A stretch of DNA of 64,000 nucleotides, taken from positions 4,004,699 to 4,068,698 of the forward strand of contig VWZX01006814.1 in assembly GCA_013399015.1 (NCBI GenBank), read 5' to 3'. The notes under the pieces are model-generated. The model was given only the letters and a program-made list of their open reading frames with translations, ran no database searches and was not told the origin of the DNA. Source of the stretch: Galbula dea. Lineage: Eukaryota; Chordata; Aves; Piciformes; Galbulidae. The translations under genes and the position numbers were made by a program. Positions 1 through 12,045 of the stretch are shown one piece after another; within the stretch, counting starts at the first letter, position 1, and every line of letters starts with the position of its first letter.

Positions 1-1785
1 GTTGTTTAATAGTGTTTCTAACTGTGCTATTACATGTTAAGAACTAGATCATTAAATGTCTCAGAAAGCAGGCAGTTTGATGGTTCTAAAAGCAAGATAA
101 TATACTTCAGAGTTTATTTAAATACTTGTTGTGGAGCAGCCTTCATCTTTCTTCCTTTCATTTCTTTTCCATGCGTTCCAGAAGTATGTAACTTCCAGAA
201 ATTGATTTTAAAATGCCTGGTTTTGCAGAGTAATCAGGAGATTGAGACATCTGCAGTATTTAGGGAAAAAGTAGCCTTAACATGGTAAACAAAGAAGACA
301 GTTATTGTTATATAAAGTCTGCAGTCCACTGCCTTTTGTCTTGAAGAAATATGTTGAAGTGGCAGGTTGTCACATGGAACAAAATCAAGGCATGTCTTCC
401 TAGTCTGGTTTTGTAGGTGTAATTTATAAGACTACACTATTAGTGCTTGAGCTTGTTTGTACTTCACAAGTACATGAAAAAGCATGCATTGCATCAAAGA
501 GTAAGATGTTAGTGCTTATGCCTTTTTGTATGTATTCCAGAAGAATTTGTCAACCAGCTTGTAGGACATACATCTTTTGATGACTTGCTTCAGATCTGTA
601 GGACCTTATTTGAGTATAAGTTCATTGAAACCTTACTGGCAATTAGGTGTGTGAAACACCTTGATTTTTCTCTTCCAGGCTATATAAATACTTTGAAGGC
701 CCCTGGACTTAAGATAGGGTCGAGCTAAATGGACTGGAATGGGATAGGCAGTGGGTCAAACCACAGATTTTAATAGTTGAATGTATCTCCAAACTTGACC
801 CAAACTCATGTTACAGAGTGTCTTGTGGCAGCACTGTGGAAAGACATGGGGCAGTTGGTTCGTGGGAAGTCTTCTGTCATTCTGCCATATGCCCACAGCC
901 TGGCAGTACTTAAGGTAAAAATGTGGAGAAGGACATCAGGTGAAATGCAGTAAGGGCAAGAGCTGCTGGCCTGGGAACAGCTTAATTCCTTCATGTAAGC
1001 TACAAACACATACACTGGAGAATTTTTTAGAGAAGAAGCCTGACAAACCCTGAAACAGAAATATTCTGAGAACCTATAATGAGCAGAGATGTTGCTCAGT
1101 GGCGTTGCACTCCTTGTGCCGGTCACAAGGTCCTTACAAGATTCCAGATGTTTAAAACTCCAGCTTTAAGCTGTTGCATATATTGCATATCACAGCATTT
1201 AATGGCAGAACTGTGTGGTGCCCTGCCTTGGAAATGAGTGTTTTGCTTCCAGAAGTAAGGGTCGTTGAGTCTTGGGGTTTTTTATTTGTTTGTTGTTTTG
1301 GTTTTGTTTTTTTCTGGGTTTTTTGGGGTACTTCTTTGTTGTTTCTTTTTTGTTTTGTGTCTTGTTTTTGTTTTTGGATAGTGAAGGAACAGAAAAATTG
1401 TGTATGAATGGCATTCTATGTGCCTTACTTCAACATACAACATATGACATCCCACAGAGACTTGGATTTTACTGCCCTGTTGTTTTCTTTATGGTGTTGA
1501 TGTGTTTGTATTAAGAATTAGATTCCATGTTGCTTCTTGATTGGGTTTCTAAAACTGAAATCATAGGGTGCATGTGATGCAGGACTTACTTTTTGTTTAG
1601 ATCCATGTATTTTCATATTTACTTTTGCTTACCTGAAGCTGTTGGATTGACTGAATTATTCAGATTGTATTCTTCGTGTCCTGAATTGAAATCCTTGGTA
1701 GTTGCAGTATTTATTTTTAAAAAAGGAGATAAAAAAGAGAACCTTGAAGACCTGGCTCACTAACCTCTCTTTTTTTCGTTTCCAG
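1..1785 (+). other. TRUB1: TRUB1 intron (3' part), upstream of the first visible exon
   Basis: No exon matching the preceding part of TRUB1 (the glycine-rich segment before the KYTAIG motif) was found here, so the stretch is read as intron. It ends in a T-rich tract followed by TCCAG at 1781-1785. It holds one GT-rich low-complexity tract (1272-1377, listed separately). Confidence 0.8.
1272..1377. repeat. G/T-rich low-complexity tract in a TRUB1 intron
   Basis: About 105 bases of the + strand consist mostly of T with interspersed G (TTTGTTTGTTGTTTTGG and similar). Apparent hydrophobic reading frames through it are a product of the Phe/Leu/Cys codons made by T and G. Confidence 0.8.
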
Positions 1786-1867
1786 AAGTACACTGCCATT
1801 GGGCTACTGGGCAAAGCTACTGATACATTAGATGCTACAGGAAAAGTAACTGAAGAAAAACCTTATG
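1786..1867 (+). CDS. TRUB1: TRUB1 coding exon (probably exon 4)
   Basis: The exon starts with a whole codon (AAG, Lys) directly after the acceptor TTTCCAG and ends one base into a codon before the donor GTAAGC. It reads KYTAIGLLGKATDTLDATG followed by KVTEEKPY, a strongly TRUB1-like stretch. It encodes the catalytic-domain segment after the active-site loop: the 'grade of tRNA substrate' region GKATDT(L)D(x)TG is typical of TruB enzymes. The split codon is completed as Asp by the next exon. Confidence 0.95.
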
Positions 1868-4800
1868 GTAAGCATAAATTTATCTATATACTTGATTTAA
1901 TTTGAAGGCAGAAATGGTCTCTGTCATAGAAAAGCGGAAGAGATGTTTGGGACTCTGTGAATTAAGTTTAAATGTGAAATCAAACTAAGATTATTTCATC
2001 TTCAATTTCAGTGCTCATATAATTCAGACCAGCTTCATGCAATTATGCCTGGTGCAAGTGTTCATTTCTGTTGGAAAAAAACAAACCAGGCATTAGATTA
2101 GGAGGGAGGAAATAGAATTGGGCAGGACTGTGTCATTTTAAATCTTTGACAGGCTGACAAATGACATGCTGCATCCAGTAAAACTTTTCTCTGTCAGTGT
2201 ATAGTCCCATGAGTGCTCTTTTAGTAACACCCTTCAAGGCCAGTGGAGGAATAAAATACTTAGATCTTCCCTCTGTGACGCCCCTTTAACTACAGACTGC
2301 TTGACATAAAATGAGGATGGCACAAACTACTTTTTACGTGTGTTCACCTATCAAATCTTGCTCCTGCTTGCATTTTGTGTCCCAGCAGCTTTAATAAATG
2401 AACTTTTCCAACAAGCAGAGTCCATTACAGGAGTTAAAAGTTTCAGAACTAATCCTGACTGTGTCTTTGTTGGAGTGGAAGTTCCCTGTTACCCAGAGTG
2501 TTTTAGAAACAATGTAAAACTAACAAGAGACACACCGAGTGTATTTGCCATTAGTTCCTTCACAGCCTGGGGAAAAAAAGAAAAAACAGTAAGTACCTGG
2601 TTGCTTAGCAACTGTGGAGGTCCCACACTGTTTGTTGTACCTGGAAATAGGTACATGAAGTAAATTATGTTTTTTTTAATAGCATGATGAAAAAGGTAGT
2701 GTGGGTTCCACATCTCACCCCCAATCTCTTTTCTTTTGTGGTTTTCCATTTGCACAAGGCAGGCAAGTGTGAGTTTCTTGTCCACATTAACTTTATGGAT
2801 CATTCTAAATAGTATTATTTACTAGGTAATGTTATTCAGAGATGTTGGATTGTTTGTTTCTGCTTCAGGATCAAGTGCTAAGACTTTCTTTAAGCTTCTG
2901 AAGGACTGAGTGTTCACATGATATTAAGATGCTTCATTATGGTTGGAGAAAACACTTCCTTGGTTTAAAAATCTATTTCTTGAACAGTAGTTTTGCTTTT
3001 TTATTTTGTATTGTTTACTGCTGATGAAATTGAGAGTACTGTTTTCGTGCACATTTCTTTCACTGACAGCTCTTATAGCAGTTCCCACCTCTGCACTACC
3101 TCTATCTTTTATGGCGGTTTAGCTTTCTGATAGACTGTGTGCTCAGGGAACTGATGTGGGTTAAAAATCCCTCCATTTTTTTGGAGTTGCTTATCTTTCA
3201 AGATTTAAATTAGTTGCACAATCCAGTTCATCATGAAGAGCAGTATTAGTAATGCTGGGGCAGTGCAGTTTTGGATACTGGAAAAAGTTCCCTTTTTCTG
3301 AAGCAGATGGCTGAACTGGATGCTTATGAAATTGGTCTCAGTTGCTTTCCATGTTGGTGCCAATCAGTAAGATTTGAATTTTTCAGAAGAGAGAGAGCAT
3401 ACATACTCCTTTTATTTTCTCTCCACACTACCTATGTAGTTCATATTTCCTTCCTTCCTCTGCTTCTAGAAGAGGAGCAGATAAAATAAAGCAGGTATTT
3501 CTCACTTTTTCCAGTGTCTTCTCCAAAGCAGCTTGATTTTTTTGCAGGACGGGTGTCTCTGGGTAGTTCATCATCCCTCATCCCTAACCCTAATTTGTAC
3601 AGACAAACCAGGTGTTTAAGCTGAATTTCAGCTTTCCTTTGACACCTACAAGGATCCTGTGAGAAGAAGAGCATCTGCTAGGGAATATAAATTCTGCATG
3701 GCCAGCAGTATCCAGGTTTTTAGCCTTAGTGCAGAGAAAAGGCTCTTAACCAGCTTTCATTATATATAAAACTCTTCGAATGACTCCACTGCACCACAAG
3801 AGGAAAGTGCCTGCAGAAAGTTGCCTGCTTTATTAACTACAAGAAAATATTCTATTTTAGTCTGCAAAGTGTCCCTTGACAGCTGTTCAGAAAGCAAACT
3901 GTTGGGTATTAAGTTAGTTGCAATGAAAGGATGTACTGAAGAGAGCTCCTTGGATTTAACCCCTCCTGAACTTCTCATAGTTTTTTTGTTTGTTTCTTAT
4001 CAGTGAGTTTGCATTTCCACATGAAATTGTTTCATACTGCTCCCAGGCTGTCAGATGCTGACTTCGGAAGCAAGTAGCATTTAGTGTTCTTCTTGACTAC
4101 ATCAGTGTTTGTAGCCCTTTTTGTGAAGTTTGTAGCTATGTGCAGGAATGTGCATTCTGAAACCCACTTCCTCCAAGCTGCCTCCAGACTATATCCAGAC
4201 ATGGAGGGCAAAATTCATGAGGATTTTCTGCATGTCTCTGCTGATTATGCTGAAATATACGTTTAGTGGAGCTACCTGAATAGTTTGAAAAAAGTAGTCC
4301 TTTCAGCATTCTGCTTATCTGTTTGTGTGGGTCAGACTGAGCTGAGGTCACGCACTATAGTTCTGTTGGACTGTCATGGATAATTCTTGTGTTCTGATTT
4401 GCTGTAGTTGGTTAACAAGCACAGAACAGTATCACCTTTCAGAGAAGGCTGCTTCTTAAGGTTGTGGCACAATTTCGGCATCTTTTGGTTTGGTAGCTTT
4501 AACTTCCTTTGTGATTATAGGAGGAAAATTGATCAACAGTCACCTATGTTCAGAAACACAACTATTCTTAAAAATTTTCATATTGGAAGCTAATTAGGCT
4601 CATGTGCAATGTTTTAAGAAGCATTGGAGAACTGAGGTTTTGAGTGTTTTGGGATGCTGATAGAATTGTCCACTGAAAGACACATGGCCTGTGCACAGAT
4701 CACTGTTTTGTGTATAGGCTTTGGAAGGCATTTAGAAAACAGTGTTGAACTGAATGTGTTCTAAATAGTGTGCTCACAGAGCAGCTACAGTTCTGTTGTT

Positions 4801-7800
4801 CTGAGCTAAAGCTGTTGTTACTAATGGAGACTGGATGCAATATCCAGTGGGACAAATCTCAAGAGTACTCACTGAAATCATTGTGAAACAGTGGCAGCTG
4901 CAGTGCCCCTCCCTGAAAGGGCAAAGAGCTGCAGTTTAAGTCTAGCTTCTAGCAAAAACTTGTGCTCTGCAATATAACAGAGGAGAATATTTGGTATTTG
5001 TGGTGAGGACATTGGGAGCAGTAGGCTCACCCTGGGTAGCAAAGGCAGTTAGGAACTGTGGCAGATTAGTCCTGCAGAAACATTTCAGCCCTTTACTTAA
5101 GGGAGTGGAGAAGGGAACTCAGATAGCGAAAGGTTTGAGACTGTTGATGCTAATTATAATGCCTTTATGTGTGTGTTCATATTTCATGCTTGATGGAGGG
5201 CTGAGTCCAAATGCTTCCTTAAACTTGCTGACTAGACAAGCTGTTAGCCTTCTAAACCCAAGCCCACAGTCACATGAGGGAGACGTGTGGGCCTGGACCT
5301 AAAAGGAGATGGTTCTCCTGGACAGCAGGACAGTCCAGGACTCCCCACCCATTATATAGATGTAACAAAAGGTGATGAAGGAGCTGGTTCTCAGTGTGGA
5401 CTCTCTGCCCTGCAAGAGCCATGAGTCCAATCTTATGCTTGGGACAAATACACAGTTTACACATAGTGAAGCTGTTTATGACCATATTAATAGGGCATTC
5501 CTTTATGGCTGAGAGCTCAGTAAATGCTCCAGCAGCTTGTGCGTTGTTCTGGGAACGGGCAAGAATCCAGTATAGTCCATTAACACAAGGGCTGACAAAC
5601 GCTGAAAAACAAAAAGAAAGACACATTTATAGATTTTCAGAATGCAATATTAGCTAGCTTGTGCCATGATGTATTGCAGAAGACAAATGTGTTTTATTCT
5701 AGATCTTAGCAAACTCATCCGTAAGTACTTACTTTGATAACACACCACACAACTTTTATTTGTTAATGGCTTAATACATCATTCCTCATATGGGGATTAT
5801 TTTTTTTTCCTGGAGACAGAGATTGCCTACGGTATGAGTGAATTCCTCAGAGGCTAGATGTAACCTCTGAAGCAGAGGAATATGAGATCAGAGCAAGAAC
5901 TGAACTCGGATGTCTCATTGAATGTCCTAGCTAAAAATTCAGTTCATGAGATACAAATTGAAAGAGAACCCCAAGTGACACTGATACGTAGACCTTAAAT
6001 ACTAAATTGTAGCCTGAAGCAAGCTAGGATTCACAAGAAGGCTGACAGGATCACCAGCACAGAGCTGGGTCATGCTAACTTTCTACCTTGTAGTTCTGTT
6101 GTGATGTGTTGCTAAACTAGTGTAATGCAGAAGATTGAAGTAACCATGTAAGAAACTCTTCAGAAGAAGATCCAGATTTACTGTACAACTTACTTTGTTG
6201 TTCCTACTCCACATTGTGATGCACATCAGTCTCTCTGAACATCCCTGACTCACTTTTGTGCCTTGCAGCCTTGCTGTAATTGGCACTTCTTGAGACATCT
6301 GCTGGGGGCCTAAGGACAGCATCTGCTCTTGATGCTGCCAAGTGTGCTTTGCAAACGTGAGGTGTCCCATTGCCATCTTCCAAAGCTGCTGTGGAAGTGA
6401 ACCTCTTCGTTTTTGCTTACAGCATGAAGTACATCTATTTTATAAGGTTTGCAAGTAAAGGTCTGTTCCAAAACTAACTGAAGGCTCAATGAGTGAATGA
6501 AAAAATAAATAAATAAATCTGGTTTATGTTGCAGGATGCTGTTGACTTAACAGAGTGACATGAATTGAATATAACTTACAAGAAACAGGATTAGTCAAGT
6601 CTCAGACAGTAGAAGTGCACTGAAGTGAATTATGATTACAGATCTTATGTTTGTACTCTCTAAACAAATTAGAGGTGAATGTCATCTCTATTGAGTAGTA
6701 TTTCAAAGGATCAATGCAATCAGCTACTTAGATTATAGCCTACTAATAAAAGTGGGACTTTTAAAAGAGGGTAGATTGCCTAAAGCAGCTGTCGTTCTTT
6801 TACAGGATTTCTTCAGTAAAATTGCCTTACTTAATATATATCAATACCCTGCTGTACATTTGCAGGTTAGCTGTTTGACAGAGAAATGTGATGTGTTGTT
6901 CCAGATGCAGTGTTTTTCTTCACTGGAATAAAACACACCCACAATGCTTTTGTTCTCTAATAATCTGTTATGTTTTTCCCCACAGTTAGATACTCTTAAA
7001 GAGAAGCTGCCAGGATTAGGTGAACATTTTATTCTTTCTGGTCAGTTGGATAAATCATGTAGTTTTGGCATAGTTCTCAAGAAAAAATGAATTTGCAGTC
7101 CCAAGGGAGTGAAATTGCAAAAGAAAGCTGTGTTTATTGAGTTGTCTGCCCTTCTGAAAGCAACCAGACTGTGTTAATCACCTTGGACAGTTTGTTCCAC
7201 TTTTTTCGTGATAATTCACACTCCTACCTACATTCTGTTTTTTATCTCTTTTCTTTGGTGTTTTTCACCCAATCTAAATTCAGATGAGGGAACTCTTTTT
7301 TGTGTATGTTTGCAGAATGTGATTAATACCATTAGTACCGTGTCAATATCAATGCTAAAATACTCAACTGTTTTCTTTGTACAGACCAGATAACAAAAAG
7401 AGATCTTGAAAATGTGCTGCAGAAGTTCACAGGGGACATAATGCAGGTTCCTCCACTGTAAGTTCTGCAATATTCAGACACTCATGGCAGTTGTGTTCAG
7501 TTGTTGGTACTTGCCAACAGAAGTTAGTTCTCTTGGAAATAAAAAGATACATTTTGGCAAGAGGGTAGAGGAAGGCGGACTTAGGAGTTTAACATTTGCA
7601 ACTGCAGGTCATACCCATTTGAACATGGAGCACAAATGGTAACTTGGAGTCTTGGATTTTTTTTATAGTAAATATGTAGTAGCAAAGCAGTCTTAAACAG
7701 CTTTACAGAATGTGATGGCTTCTATCCTGTCTTCTGATAAGAAAGCGAAGCTCTGAGTCCTTAATTCTAGTTGTGGGGTAAGAGGAGGCTTACTGACATA

Positions 7801-10800
7801 TGTGTGGAACTGCTTTAAATAGCTTCAAATTAGTTTTCTGAAAACTTAAGAGTTTATGAATGAGTGATTTAGTGACTGAGCTTCTATAGCTTAGCAAATT
7901 TCTTGTAGTCAGGTGAGCCATGGTAGCTGGCAGTGTGCAAGCACTTAGCCTGTGACAGATGGCTTTTGTGGTGATTTAAGCTAACGTGCTTTCCTTCGCA
8001 TTTGCAATGGGTCGGTTGCTGTGGTTCCACTGTGAGTGCTGTAAGGCCAGTAATTCAGTAGGTGTTCTGCTTCATGTCACCTGTTTCATATTGACCTTTG
8101 CTAATTTGAGGAAGATCATTTTGATTTTTCTATGGTCATTTTTCTGTCAAGATCAAACTTGAAGCTTTGGGCTAAGTTTCATGAAATCAGCCAAATTAGT
8201 TTTTTTTTTTGTTCTATAATGGTGCCCTAAACACTGTAGAACAAGGCTGCATAACTTGGCAGTTGCTGTTCAGGGAACACCCTAATGTGGGTTAAGTAAA
8301 GGTGCAAGGCAGAATTGCAGGAGTTGCCTGAGCAGCTCCCAATGCTCCAGCTCAACATTACACTGAAATAGAGTATGTCCTGCAGACTTGTGACAGGCAG
8401 TGTGTTAAAGGCAGCTGCATGTGTTGTACCCCTTATAGAAACCCTTTGTTTTCCTAACTACAAACTGAGTGATGAAACACTTACAAATCTGTCCAGCAAG
8501 GGATACACAGGATCATTTCTTCTTTTCTTGTTTACATAGCTAGTGGTAAATGAGATGAGTCTATGTCCAAGAGATTTCAGAATCACTTGCTAGTTGGTTA
8601 TGTTTGTGTTTTTGTTTGGTGGGGGTTTTTTGGTGGTGTTGGTGTTTTGGTGGTTTTTGGGTTTGTTTTGTTTTGGGGTTTTTTTTGTGAGCACTTGGAG
8701 AGGATTAGAACAGTAAAATATGTGCTGTTCTAGTGCAATATTAACAGGATCTGGAAGATGGGAAGCTTCTTCTATTACAACCATATGACACACATTTCCA
8801 TGCTCTTATCTGATCAGCTATTCTGCTTTGAAGAAGGATGGAGAAAGGTTATCAACTCTGGTGAAGAGAGGAGAAGCAGTTGAAGCAAAGCCTGCTCGAC
8901 CAGTAAGAGTGTACAGCCTGTCCCTCCAGCAGTTCCAGCCACCACTGTTCACACTGGGTAAAGGCCAGAGATTATTGCATAGAGTGATGCTCCCAGCTTG
9001 TTAGTGCTTATTTACACTCAGAATGAGCATAGATGAGTGAAATGGGTTTCATTTCCCTCAGCTACTTGTTTTGGTGCGAGCCCACGTGCAGAGGCTTTCA
9101 CTTTGCAGTAAAAGCACTGTATTTTGGTTTTAAGTTAAGCTGATTATATGTAATCTTTCTGTGAGGGAAAATTCTGAGGCTGGTCAGGGGATTATTTGCA
9201 TCTGTCCATGATTTTGCAACATGCAGCTTATTCCTCCTTTCTCAGGTCTGCTTGCTTGACTTTGGCCATGCATTTGTCCCCATGCCCATGTCTTTTGGCA
9301 CCTCTCCTAGGGTGCAGCACGGTGCAGTATCAGTTACTGTCAGGCCTCTTCCTTGCTTGAAGAGGCAGGTTCTTCTCCTTTCTTCTGTCACACATGAAAA
9401 AACTTGGGTAGTACGTTAAGAAGCACATTAATAAATAAACCAAAAAGACTGTTGTAAGTGTTTGATGCTGCTGTGAGGTCAAGATAATGTCTTGAGTTAT
9501 CACCTGCCTAGTTGACTCATAGTCATCTGATGGACCAGATGTTAAATGATGAGCAGATACGAGTGACACAACTCAGTGCTCTGTTACTTCAGGTCTTACT
9601 TTATGATTGAGTGACTAGTAGCTGGTCACGGGCAGAGGGGGAGGGGAAAGGCTGAGAGAGCAGGGATAGTTAAAGGTGGATTTTAGAATTTTATTGGAGC
9701 TTCCTGTGTGCAGTATCTTAAAGGCATTTATAATTTAAACTATATTTGAAATAACTTGTCTTCATCATTAGAAACAGAAAAGAACCTTCTGAAATCTTTA
9801 AAATGAGTAAGACTGGAGCATTTATTAACATATCCCAGCAAGTACATGATTTCTAGTGAGTTAGTTCAGTTGCTATTGTATTTGCTTTCCCTCCTGTCTA
9901 GCTTAGCAATCTCACCCACACATATGTTACAGGATGAATAATTGATGTTGCATCCTATAAATATTTTATCACTGGGTTGTTTGCTTAGCACATTTTTACA
10001 TTTATGTGGGGGCATGCTATCTATGTAAAGTAGATTTCACATTGCACTGGCAATTTACCATGTCACTATTAACATTCCAGATGTTGAATGTGGTGGTGGC
10101 TTTTATGTCAGGAGCCTGGTCAGTGACATTGGCAAAGGTAAGCATGGAAAAAAAACAACCCACGACAATTTAAGGAACAAATGTTTCTGTTCATGGAAAA
10201 AATGTAATTTTGTGTATCTCCAGTAAGTAGACCTTTGTGTTATTTTGCAGAACTGTAGTGCTATCACTTGTTTCTATATACTAAGCTATTTTCCTTGGGG
10301 CATGGGGGAATGAAGGCTACATAATTGCCAGAGGATCTTGAGGGTGGGGGATAAAAATGGAGAACGAAATAGCACTGAGCAAGACAATACAAGGCAAGGT
10401 GGGGATTTTTCTTTTCCTCCTCTGTATGTTAAAGCTAACTCAGATTAAGAATGAGAAGAAAGATACTGTCTTTTTAAACATTATTCATCACATTTGGAAA
10501 ACAGATTGCACAGAACATTACCATGCACATAATAAACCCTGTCTGCTGGAAAGACTTCTACATTTGTGATTATTTTTCTAGTGTTTTCTTTCTCCTTTAC
10601 CTGAACTGTAAATGGTTTTCCTTTCCCACAGGGTTATTTGTCTTGTACTTTATATCTATCAAACTGCATGATGGAGAACAGATAATCCATTTCAATTTTT
10701 TTTTGTTTAAATGATATGTTTGCAGATCAAGAAGCAGGTTATGTGGAATAAGCCTGTGAATTCCAATGTTGTTATTTGTGCTTAGGCAAGTCAAAGATTC

Positions 10801-11728
10801 TTTTTCTGCTACTGCCTTCAGAGCATACTTGTTTATGTTCAGTCCTTTAATGACCAACCAAGATAAAGTCTGTCCTTGGCTGGTTTCTTTTCAAAAATTT
10901 AAAATGCAATAAAAATCTTCCTGCATCAGAAAGGATGGGAGAGAATAGCTTAGTATACCTGTGTGCTTACAAGTCAGCTCTGGTTACTGTTATGCTCTGT
11001 AGCTCCTCATTGTGTAATTATGTCCTACTGGTATTTATTTAACGTAGCAGAGCATTTTTTTATAATTCTTATTTTTCCTAGTCTTAGTTTGTATCATTCT
11101 GATAGGTGGCACAGGATAAAAATGTAAACAAAATCTGTACTGAAGGCGAGACATGCTAAGGCCTCAGAGTGTGTGGAAAAAGAGTACCTGGTCTTCTAAG
11201 TCACTTGTGAATACAGAATGTTCTGCTTAGGTTTTAAGTCGTTATTTCCTCTCTTTTTCATTCTGATTTCAATCTGGAAAACCTTTTGACAGTTTTCTGT
11301 CACATTTTGAACTCTTTAGTACACTGGAAATCTATTGGAAAAAAAAGGAATTCCTTGACTAAAATTCAGGAAGATATAAATGAGTGATAAATCTTCATAA
11401 GCTTCCTTCTCAAACAAAGCAGAATAATGTGGAAGGCTACATGTAAAAATGAGTTGCAAATAGTTAAACCTGATTGTGTGCTTTTCTAAGTCCTCTTTTC
11501 TCCTTTACTGTAGAACTCTCTACCTGTGCCACTATGCAAGAGCTGACCCGAACCAAACAAGGGCCATTTACGCTAGAGGAGCATGCCCTTTATGAAGACA
11601 AATGGACAATTGATGAAATTGCACGATCCTTAGAGCATTGCACATCTCTTCTCCCAGGAGAGCCATCTCATAAAAAATTGAAGAGAGAGCATCCTGGTGA
11701 AACTGCTGTGAGCTGTGAAGATAAGTGA
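1786..11728 (+). CDS. TRUB1: TRUB1, pseudouridine synthase 1, last five coding exons (5'-partial)
   Basis: The joined exons 1786-1867, 7385-7457, 8818-8957, 10081-10137 and 11514-11728 total 567 nt, giving 188 residues plus a stop, and the phase is kept at every junction. TruB-family enzymes isomerise uridine to pseudouridine at tRNA position 55; TRUB1 also modifies some mRNAs and is reported to aid let-7 maturation. Visible family landmarks are AIGLLGKATDTLDATG at the start, QVPPLYSALKKDGERL at the second/third exon junction (the TruB PPxYSAxK motif), the CGGGFYVRSLVSDIGKE motif in the fourth exon, and ELTRTKQGPFTLEEHAL in the last. The catalytic aspartate lies N-terminal to this part and so outside the window. 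All introns begin GT and end AG. Mammalian TRUB1 has, from memory, eight exons, so these would be exons 4-8. Identification rests on recognition of the protein, not on a search. Confidence 0.95.
1868..7384 (+). other. TRUB1: TRUB1 intron, about 5.5 kb
   Basis: The intron runs from the donor GTAAGC at 1868 to an acceptor ending TTTGTACAG at 7384. It holds a short (AAAT)n microsatellite at 6501-6518 and no CR1 copy that I can recognise. The longest open frames inside (for example 2340-2663) show no family resemblance. A good acceptor at 6985 (TTTTTCCCCACAG) is followed by a weak donor at 7020, but the 34-nt segment would break the frame. Confidence 0.85.
6501..6518. repeat. (AAAT)n microsatellite
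   Basis: A short run of AAAT units follows an A-rich stretch inside the large TRUB1 intron. Confidence 0.8.
7385..7457 (+). CDS. TRUB1: TRUB1 coding exon (probably exon 5)
   Basis: This 73-nt exon completes the Asp codon carried over from the previous exon and reads DQITKRDLENVLQKFTGDIM followed by QVPP, ending two bases into a Leu codon before the donor GTAAGT. The QVPP residues open the conserved TruB motif that continues as YSALK in the next exon, and it is a substrate-facing strand in the family. Confidence 0.95.
7458..8817 (+). other. TRUB1: TRUB1 intron, about 1.4 kb
   Basis: The intron is flanked by GTAAGT at 7458 and CTGATCAG at 8810-8817. The polypyrimidine tract at the acceptor is weak, but the reading frame leaves no doubt about the join. 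A G/T-rich low-complexity tract lies at 8594-8690, roughly 130 bases before the acceptor. Nothing else was recognised. Confidence 0.85.
8594..8690. repeat. G/T-rich low-complexity tract in a TRUB1 intron
   Basis: The + strand alternates short G runs and T runs (GGTGGGGGTTTTTTGGTGG and similar), giving several GG/GGG tracts close together. It lies about 130 bases before the TRUB1 exon at 8818. Confidence 0.8.
8818..8957 (+). CDS. TRUB1: TRUB1 coding exon (probably exon 6)
   Basis: This 140-nt exon completes the Leu codon and reads YSALKKDGERLSTLVKRGEA, then VEAKPARPVRVYSLSLQQ and FQPPLFTL. YSALK completes the TruB PPxYSAxK motif. The following RL(S/Y)xLxRxGE segment and the basic PARPV linker are also typical of the family. 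It ends one base into a codon before the donor GTAAAG. Confidence 0.95.
8958..10080 (+). other. TRUB1: TRUB1 intron, about 1.1 kb
   Basis: The donor is GTAAAG at 8958 and the acceptor ends CATTCCAG at 10080. No repeat or other feature was recognised within it. Confidence 0.85.
10081..10137 (+). CDS. TRUB1: TRUB1 coding exon (probably exon 7)
   Basis: This short 57-nt exon reads DVECGGGFYVRSLVSDIGK and ends one base into a Glu codon before the donor GTAAGC. It carries the conserved TruB motif with the sequence pattern GxY(I/V)RSLxxDxG, whose arginine and serine-leucine pair pack near the active site. It is one of the most diagnostic segments for the family assignment. Confidence 0.95.
10138..11513 (+). 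other. TRUB1: TRUB1 last intron, about 1.4 kb
   Basis: The intron runs from GTAAGC at 10138 to an acceptor TTTACTGTAG ending at 11513, preceded by a strong CT-rich tract. No other feature was recognised. Confidence 0.85.
11514..11728 (+). CDS. TRUB1: TRUB1 terminal coding exon with stop codon
   Basis: The first two bases complete a Glu codon and the exon then reads LSTCATMQELTRTKQGPFTL, a strongly conserved C-terminal TruB segment, followed by EEHALYEDKWTIDEIARSLE. After HCTSLLPGEP the frame becomes a lysine- and glutamate-rich tail and stops at TGA 11726-11728. From memory the mammalian tail is somewhat longer, so this tail may be shortened. The tail is the least conserved part of the family and lies outside the catalytic core. 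Confidence 0.95.
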
Positions 11729-12045
11729 TAAGTTGGGTCAAGGAAAAAGACTGAATGATTGAGACATTTTAAGATTGGATTGGGATTGTCTTGCCTCCTG
11801 TGTAAATTTACAAGTCTGTACTGGGAGAGTGACAAACTGCAGTGCAAGAAAAATGGTTCTTTTGTTTTCTGGGGCTAGAACATGCACTGAAAATATCCAG
11901 CACTTGCTGTTTCCTGATCTGTTTATTTCCCTTGTTGCACACTCTTTTAGAGTCTGCCACTGGTGTCAAACCTTCATAAAGTTGCAGGATGCAGTAAAGC
12001 TGTTGTTACTAATTCCTCAATAAAATAAAATCCTTAAGGTTTCCT
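11729..12045 (+). other. TRUB1: TRUB1 3' untranslated region (approximate end)
   Basis: The segment follows the TGA stop and ends shortly after the first poly(A) signal. The exact cleavage site cannot be read from sequence; 12,045 is an estimate of about 15-25 bases after the signal. Later AATAAA copies, for example near 12590, could serve a longer transcript form. Confidence 0.65.
12019..12029 (+). promoter_or_regulatory. TRUB1: Two overlapping AATAAA poly(A) signals of TRUB1
   Basis: AATAAA occurs at 12019-12024 and again at 12024-12029, sharing one base, about 290 bases after the stop codon. This is a normal spacing for a vertebrate terminal exon. Confidence 0.75.

Noticed and set aside
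1174..1514. Hydrophobic Phe/Cys-rich open frames on the + strand
   Set aside because: They run through a G/T low-complexity tract, which yields Phe, Leu, Val, Cys and Trp codons automatically.
2340..2663. 107-codon frame in a TRUB1 intron with a signal-peptide-like start
   Set aside because: It lies inside an intron on the same strand without splice signals in frame, and no family match was recognised.
6986..7019. Possible extra TRUB1 exon after a strong acceptor (TTTTTCCCCACAG) in the large intron
   Set aside because: The 34-nt segment would shift the frame between two exons that already join perfectly, its donor (GTGAAC) is weak, and it adds nothing found in the TruB family.
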